Part shown: positions 6,161 through 10,333 of the stretch, one piece after another
Position numbering within the stretch: position 1 is the first letter of the stretch
Layout of the letters: every line of letters starts with the position of its first letter
DNA from: CAYXUW01 sp964468375
GTDB lineage: Bacteria; Planctomycetota; Phycisphaerae; Sedimentisphaerales; Anaerobacaceae
Direction of reading: 5' to 3'
NCBI GenBank assembly: GCA_964468375.1
Contig: CAYXUW010000084.1
Coordinates: 1-10,333, forward strand
DNA: 10,333 nucleotides
The notes under the pieces: generated by a model
Told to the model about the DNA's origin: nothing
Database searches by the model: none
What the model saw: only the letters and a program-made list of their open reading frames with translations
Translations under genes and position numbers: made by a program

Positions 6161-7333
6161 ATGGCTAAACGTATTGCGATTCTGGGCTCGACCGGCTCTA
6201 TTGGTAAAAACGCGCTTCGAGTAATCGATTCGCTCGGGGCGGGATATGAGGTTACCGCATTAAGCGCTCACAGCAGCGTTGGATTACTGGCTGAACAAAT
6301 CAAGCGGTATAAGCCGAGATTTGCTGCTATCACGAATGCTGATTATCTTGAAAAGCTTCGTGATTTGACCGGCGGTTTGGATGTTGAGATTTTGGCAGGG
6401 CCGGATGGCCTGACGAAGATTGCGCAGCTTGAAGATATCGATGTTGTTCTCACGGCGATTGTCGGGGCGGCGGGACTGCCGGCGGTTCTTTCGGCGGCGC
6501 AGGCGGGCAAGACGCTTGCTATCGCGAATAAGGAGCCGCTTGTTGTCGCAGGCGAGCTGCTTACGCAAACTGTCAAGCAAAGCGGCGGGATAATTTTGCC
6601 GGTGGATAGCGAACATTCGGCAGTTTTTCAGGCGATGCAAGCGGGTTCGCAGGAGGAAGTCGGTAAAATCGTCTTAACATCTTCGGGCGGGCCTTTTAGA
6701 AAGATGAGTCCGGAGGATATTGAAAATGTTACACTTGAGCAGGCGCTTTCGCATCCCGTCTGGGATATGGGGCCGAAAATCACCATAGATTCCGCGACGA
6801 TGATGAATAAGGCGCTGGAGGTCATCGAAGCGCACTGGCTTTTTAATATACCGGTCGACAAAATAGAAATTCTGGTTCATCCAGAATCGATAGTTCATTC
6901 TATGGTCGAGTTTGTGGACGGCTCTTTGGTGGCGGTGCTGAGCAGGCCAGATATGTGTCTTCCGATACAGTATGCTTTGACGTATCCGGCGCGCGTGTCC
7001 GGGATTGCCGAGCATCTTCGGCTTGAGGAAACAGGTAAGCTTACATTCGAGAAGCCTGATTTTAAGACGTTTCGTGCGCTGCCGCTTGCTTTCGAAGTTG
7101 CCCGAACAGGCGGCACGGCTGCAGTTGTTTTTAATGCCGCGAACGAAGCGGCTGTGGAGGAGTTTTTGGCTGGCAGAATTAAATTTGCAGGCATAGTAGA
7201 GCTTATCGAGTATTGTCTGAATAAGCATAATGTTAAAACGGTCGTGTCGTTGGAGGAACTGCTTGAAGCGGATATGTGGGCGCGAAGAGAGGTTGAACAA
7301 AGAGCTCAGCAGTATAAGGGGGCAAGAGCGTAA
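6161..7333 (+). CDS. dxr: 1-deoxy-D-xylulose 5-phosphate reductoisomerase
   Basis: Dxr (IspC) is a cytoplasmic enzyme converting DXP to 2-C-methyl-D-erythritol 4-phosphate with NADPH and a divalent metal, the committed step of the MEP isoprenoid pathway. The 390-residue length is normal. The N-terminal nucleotide-binding motif is GSTGSIG (9-15). NKEPLV (123-128) matches the NADPH-contact NKESLV. Metal ligands are D149, E151 (VDSEHSAVFQ) and E220 (MMNKALEVIEAHW). SSGGPFR (174-180), HPVWDMG (198-204, with the flexible-loop Trp) and HPESIVHSMVEF (240-251) are all present, so the enzyme should be active. The C-terminal four-helix domain is complete. The ATG has no ribosome-binding site but a -10 box 6 nt upstream. 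The rseP gene follows after 27 nt, a common pairing. Confidence 0.97.
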   Translation: MAKRIAILGSTGSIGKNALRVIDSLGAGYEVTALSAHSSVGLLAEQIKRYKPRFAAITNADYLEKLRDLTGGLDVEILAGPDGLTKIAQLEDIDVVLTAIVGAAGLPAVLSAAQAGKTLAIANKEPLVVAGELLTQTVKQSGGIILPVDSEHSAVFQAMQAGSQEEVGKIVLTSSGGPFRKMSPEDIENVTLEQALSHPVWDMGPKITIDSATMMNKALEVIEAHWLFNIPVDKIEILVHPESIVHSMVEFVDGSLVAVLSRPDMCLPIQYALTYPARVSGIAEHLRLEETGKLTFEKPDFKTFRALPLAFEVARTGGTAAVVFNAANEAAVEEFLAGRIKFAGIVELIEYCLNKHNVKTVVSLEELLEADMWARREVEQRAQQYKGARA

Positions 7334-7360
7334 TCTGATTTGTAATTTACGGGATTTTTT

Positions 7361-9445
7361 ATGTCTAAAGTAAAAGGTTTGTCGGGTAAGTATTTTGATG
7401 CGATTTTGTGGCTTGCCGTTTTTGTCGCGGTTGTAAGTTTGATTATTCGAAATATTAATACTTTCGGCAATATTCTTCTGACTTTGATAGGTTTCGGTGC
7501 GGTGGTTTTGGTTCACGAGTTCGGCCATTTCATTTTTGCCAAACTAACTGGAATAAAAGTCGAGGCGTTTTCAATCGGTTTTCCCCCGACCTTAGTGGGC
7601 ATTTTGAGGGAAGAGAAAGGATGGCGCATTCGCATTTTACCTAGAGTTTTCGGCGGAGGAGAGGAAGCTAGTGAAGGAGGGCTGAGTTTTACAATCGGCA
7701 AGAAAGCTCATCGTCCCGGCGAGACTGAATATCGAATCGGTATTATCCCCATCGGCGGTTTTGTCAAGATGCTTGGGCAGGAAGACATTGGTTCTGTCAA
7801 AGCCAGTGACGACCCGCGTTCTTATGCTAACAAGCCGGTCAGCGCTCGTGTGGCCGTTATAGCGGCCGGGGTTGTTTTTAATGCCATAAGCGCTCTTATA
7901 GTTTTTATGATAGTTTTTCTGGTTGGTATAAACCGGGTTCCTGCGGTGGTCGGCGGCGTTGTTGCGGATTCACCTGCGGCCCGTGCAGGTTTATCGGGGG
8001 GGGACGAAATAATTGAGATAGCGGGCAGGAGCGAGGACCTGGATTATTACGATATTGCGGTAACGGCGGCTTTGTCGGGCAAGAATGAAAAAGTAGCATT
8101 AATGGTCAGACACGAAGACGGCAGTGTCGAAGATTATAAGATTGCGGCTGAGCAGGAACCAGGTGATGAGGTAAAACAGTTCGGCATCCTTATACCTCAG
8201 AGCTTGATTGTTGCAGAAGTTTCCGACGTTAATGAGCTGTTCGAGGCCACGGGTCTGCGTCCCGGCGACCAGATTAAATCTGTTAACGGCAGGGACGTTC
8301 GGACTTATTGGGAGATGGAGAGGGTGGTCGAAGATAGTTTTGTGCCGGAAGTTACTATTCTGGCTGAGAGAACCGGTAAAGACGGCGGGGTAAAGTTGGT
8401 TGAATCACAGATTCCGTTGGATTTGAGCTTTGGTAACAGGGAGCCCCAATCCGAATCCGAGCTTGGGCATATATATTCTGTGGTTCCTCGTTTGCGGGTT
8501 AAAGTTGCCGATACTGAAATCGGGCTTAAAGAAGGCGATATTATTCTTTCGGCTGGTGATATTGAGAATCCTACCTACAAGGAAATACGTGATATTACGA
8601 GAGAATATAAGGGGAAAGAATTGTCCTTAGAGGTACTGCGTGGGGAGCCCAACGGCGCTGAGAATGTTCTTACGGTTAATGTTGTCCCTAAGCGTTCACA
8701 GAATAGCGGTCGGGTGTTGATTGGTTTTTTTGCTGTGTTTGACGCGGAGCATCCTGTTGTCGCCAAGATGATTACCGCTGAAGGCGGGCTGGCGAGGTTG
8801 GATATTCCCCGCGGTGCTGTGATAACATCTGTTGACGGGGTAAGCGTGTCCGATTTTTATGAGATTGTTCGGGAAATCAGGAGGTGCACCGGGGAGAGTA
8901 TTGCGATTGATTATCGTATGGATGACGGCAGGAGCGGCAGTGTTGTGCTGGATGTGAAAGCAGGAGAGGGTTTTATTACTGTTAAGCCGGTTTTGGCTGA
9001 TTTTATCCCTTTTAAGTCTTTAGAGCGACTTTATAAAGCCGATGGGCCGGTTGATGCTATGAAAATGGGATATAGGAAGACCGTTATGTTTATAGCCCAG
9101 GCGTATATAACATTAAAGGGTCTGGTAACCGGTCTTTTCAGTCCGAAGAGTCTTATGGGGCCTGTCGGTATTATAAGCTTGAGCTACACAATTGTTGCCG
9201 AGCGGCCGTTGATAGATTACGTTTATTTTCTTGGTTTGATAAGTGCGATGCTCGCTGTTTTTAACGTTTTGCCTTTGCTGCCTTTTGACGGCGGGCATAT
9301 CGTGTTTTTATTTGTAGAGAAAATCAAGGGCTCGCCGATTAACGAACGTGTTCAGGAGAAAATCGCCTCTGTCGGCTGGGTGCTTGTGGTTGCGCTTATT
9401 CTTTATGTGACTTTTAACGATATTGTCAGGAGCTTTTTCAGCTAA
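7361..9445 (+). CDS. rseP: RseP-type site-2 intramembrane zinc metalloprotease, enlarged with about four PDZ-like modules
   Basis: This 694-residue membrane protease of the S2P/M50B family would cut transmembrane anchors such as anti-sigma factors, releasing envelope-stress regulators. The N-terminal catalytic segment has HEFGH at 52-56 (zinc ligands H52 and H56, catalytic E53), then GGFVKMLG (132-139). The C-terminal part has NVLPLLPFDGGH (635-646), which supplies the third zinc ligand D643. Membrane segments are at about 12-30, 37-60, 164-190, 618-640 and 668-688. Between them, PDZ-like modules recur near 195-265 (SPAARAGLSGGDEI), 285-340 (ATGLRPGDQIKSVNG), 375-442 (IGLKEGDIILSAGD) and 470-535 (IPRGAVITSVDG). 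E. coli RseP is about 450 residues with two PDZ domains. The ATG follows a weak CGGGA. The gene probably shares the dxr transcript. The actual substrate is not in the window. Confidence 0.93.
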   Translation: MSKVKGLSGKYFDAILWLAVFVAVVSLIIRNINTFGNILLTLIGFGAVVLVHEFGHFIFAKLTGIKVEAFSIGFPPTLVGILREEKGWRIRILPRVFGGGEEASEGGLSFTIGKKAHRPGETEYRIGIIPIGGFVKMLGQEDIGSVKASDDPRSYANKPVSARVAVIAAGVVFNAISALIVFMIVFLVGINRVPAVVGGVVADSPAARAGLSGGDEIIEIAGRSEDLDYYDIAVTAALSGKNEKVALMVRHEDGSVEDYKIAAEQEPGDEVKQFGILIPQSLIVAEVSDVNELFEATGLRPGDQIKSVNGRDVRTYWEMERVVEDSFVPEVTILAERTGKDGGVKLVESQIPLDLSFGNREPQSESELGHIYSVVPRLRVKVADTEIGLKEGDIILSAGDIENPTYKEIRDITREYKGKELSLEVLRGEPNGAENVLTVNVVPKRSQNSGRVLIGFFAVFDAEHPVVAKMITAEGGLARLDIPRGAVITSVDGVSVSDFYEIVREIRRCTGESIAIDYRMDDGRSGSVVLDVKAGEGFITVKPVLADFIPFKSLERLYKADGPVDAMKMGYRKTVMFIAQAYITLKGLVTGLFSPKSLMGPVGIISLSYTIVAERPLIDYVYFLGLISAMLAVFNVLPLLPFDGGHIVFLFVEKIKGSPINERVQEKIASVGWVLVVALILYVTFNDIVRSFFS

Positions 9446-9463
9446 ATGGTTGGCGGGAGTAAA

Positions 9464-10333
9464 ATGTCGCTGAGGAAGATGAGCTTTGAAGAATATCATA
9501 AGGGGCAGCTCGGTGCTTTGGGGGAGGTGGATGCTCAGGTTTATGATTTAATAGCGCAGGAGTATGAGCGGCTGCAAGACAGCTTGGAGCTTGTGGCTGC
9601 GGAGAATCAGTGCTCACAAGCGGTTTTGGCGGCACTTGGTTCGATAGTTCAGAACAAGACGGCGGAGGGTTTTCCGGGGGCGAGATTCCACGGCGGCTGT
9701 GAAACTGTCGATGAATTGGAGGAGCTTGCTGTCAGCAGGGCCAAAGAGGCGTTCGGCGCGCAATATGCAAATGTTCAGCCGCACTCCGGCACCGGTGCCA
9801 ATCAAATTGTCCTTACCGCAGTATTGGAGGCGGGTGATAAGGTGTTGAGTCTCGGTTTGACACAGGGAGGGCATTATTCGCACGGAGATGCATTTTCCCT
9901 GACTGGTAAGCTTTTTGATATAGAGAATTACTATGTCGATGAAAAAAGTTTTATTCTGGATTATGACGCCATCAGAGACAAGGCGGTCAGGGTAAAACCC
10001 AGACTGATTATATGCGGTGCTTCGGCTTATGCCAGGATGATAGATTTCAAAAAGTTCAGAGATATTGCTGATGAAGCAGGGGCATATCTTCTGGCGGATA
10101 TCTCGCACATATCTGGTTTGGTGATGGCCGGCGTTCATCAGTCATCTGTTGATTGTGCACATTTTACGACGACGAGCACGTATAAGCCGGGGGGGCCGAG
10201 AGGCGGCCTTATATTGATGGGGAAAGAATTCGAAAAAAAGATAAAGGTGCAGGGTAAAGATGTGCCTGTGTGGAAGCAGATTGAGAATATGACATTTCCT
10301 GGTGTGCAGGGGACGCCGTATTTGAACCACATA
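9464..10333 (+). CDS. glyA: Divergent serine hydroxymethyltransferase-like PLP enzyme, N-terminal 290 residues
   Basis: The gene runs off the right edge; 290 codons are seen. True SHMT interconverts serine and glycine with tetrahydrofolate. The protein aligns throughout with GlyA: AAENQCS (45-51), NKTAEGFPG (64-72), FHGGCETVDELE (75-86), ANVQPHSG (102-109), GGHYSHG (135-141, cofactor-stacking H137), D212 and H215 (DISHISG), the PLP lysine K241 in TYKPGGPRGG, and FPGVQGTP (278-285). Against E. coli numbering, S35 is Ala46, Y55 is Thr66, Y65 is His76 and H228 is Tyr240, and the loop after the lysine is one residue short; E57 is kept as E68. These are substrate or cofactor contacts, so substrate use may differ. 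ATG 9464 (GGGAG 5 nt upstream) is preferred to in-frame ATG 9446. The gap to rseP is 18 nt, so cotranscription is likely. Confidence 0.85.
   Translation, partial: MSLRKMSFEEYHKGQLGALGEVDAQVYDLIAQEYERLQDSLELVAAENQCSQAVLAALGSIVQNKTAEGFPGARFHGGCETVDELEELAVSRAKEAFGAQYANVQPHSGTGANQIVLTAVLEAGDKVLSLGLTQGGHYSHGDAFSLTGKLFDIENYYVDEKSFILDYDAIRDKAVRVKPRLIICGASAYARMIDFKKFRDIADEAGAYLLADISHISGLVMAGVHQSSVDCAHFTTTSTYKPGGPRGGLILMGKEFEKKIKVQGKDVPVWKQIENMTFPGVQGTPYLNHI

Noticed and set aside
6674..7528. 284-codon minus-strand ORF opposite dxr and the start of rseP.
   Set aside because: It is a shadow of the strongly conserved dxr frame; the product is rich in Arg/His/Asn and lacks any recognisable domain.

Overview
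The window looks chromosomal, from a Gram-negative-type bacterium of moderate GC content (I judge near 50% by eye, not computed). My best guess is an anaerobic member of the Planctomycetota, near Phycisphaerae/Sedimentisphaerales. That is inferred from an enlarged multi-PDZ site-2 protease, a PocR-AraC regulator, a MacAB-like export operon and a small Cys-rich protein. No taxonomic marker settles it. I see no insertion sequence, phage gene, tRNA, rRNA, CRISPR array or attachment site.

Layout. At 1-260, on the minus strand, lies the 5' end of mutS. A small Cys-rich protein gene at 475-681 and a promoter-bearing gap at 682-951 follow. Then comes a tightly coupled three-gene operon at 952-4648. 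It encodes a membrane-fusion adaptor, a LolD/MacB-type ATPase and an FtsX/MacB permease, joined by 4-nt and 1-nt overlaps. A PocR-AraC transcription regulator at 4742-6061 has its own promoter with a perfect 8-bp dyad over the start region. The last block is dxr (6161-7333), rseP (7361-9445) and a divergent glyA-like gene (9464 to the window end), separated by gaps of only 27 and 18 nt and probably cotranscribed.

How the genes work together. The operon at 952-4648 should form an inner-membrane tripartite-type exporter; no outer-membrane TolC-like partner is visible here. Dxr makes MEP for isoprenoid synthesis, including the undecaprenyl carrier used in envelope building. RseP is the intramembrane protease of envelope-stress signalling, and dxr-rseP adjacency is common in bacteria. 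The glyA-like protein keeps the PLP lysine of serine hydroxymethyltransferase but has changes at several active-site positions.

Most notable points: (1) mutS and dxr both have sigma70-like promoters whose -10 box ends only 6-7 nt before the ATG, which predicts leaderless mRNAs; (2) a TAATAGCA/TGCTATTA dyad sits on the regulator promoter; (3) the SHMT homologue has an altered active site; (4) RseP has about four PDZ-like modules. I found no convincing new multi-gene system; most of the window is core metabolism and envelope biology.
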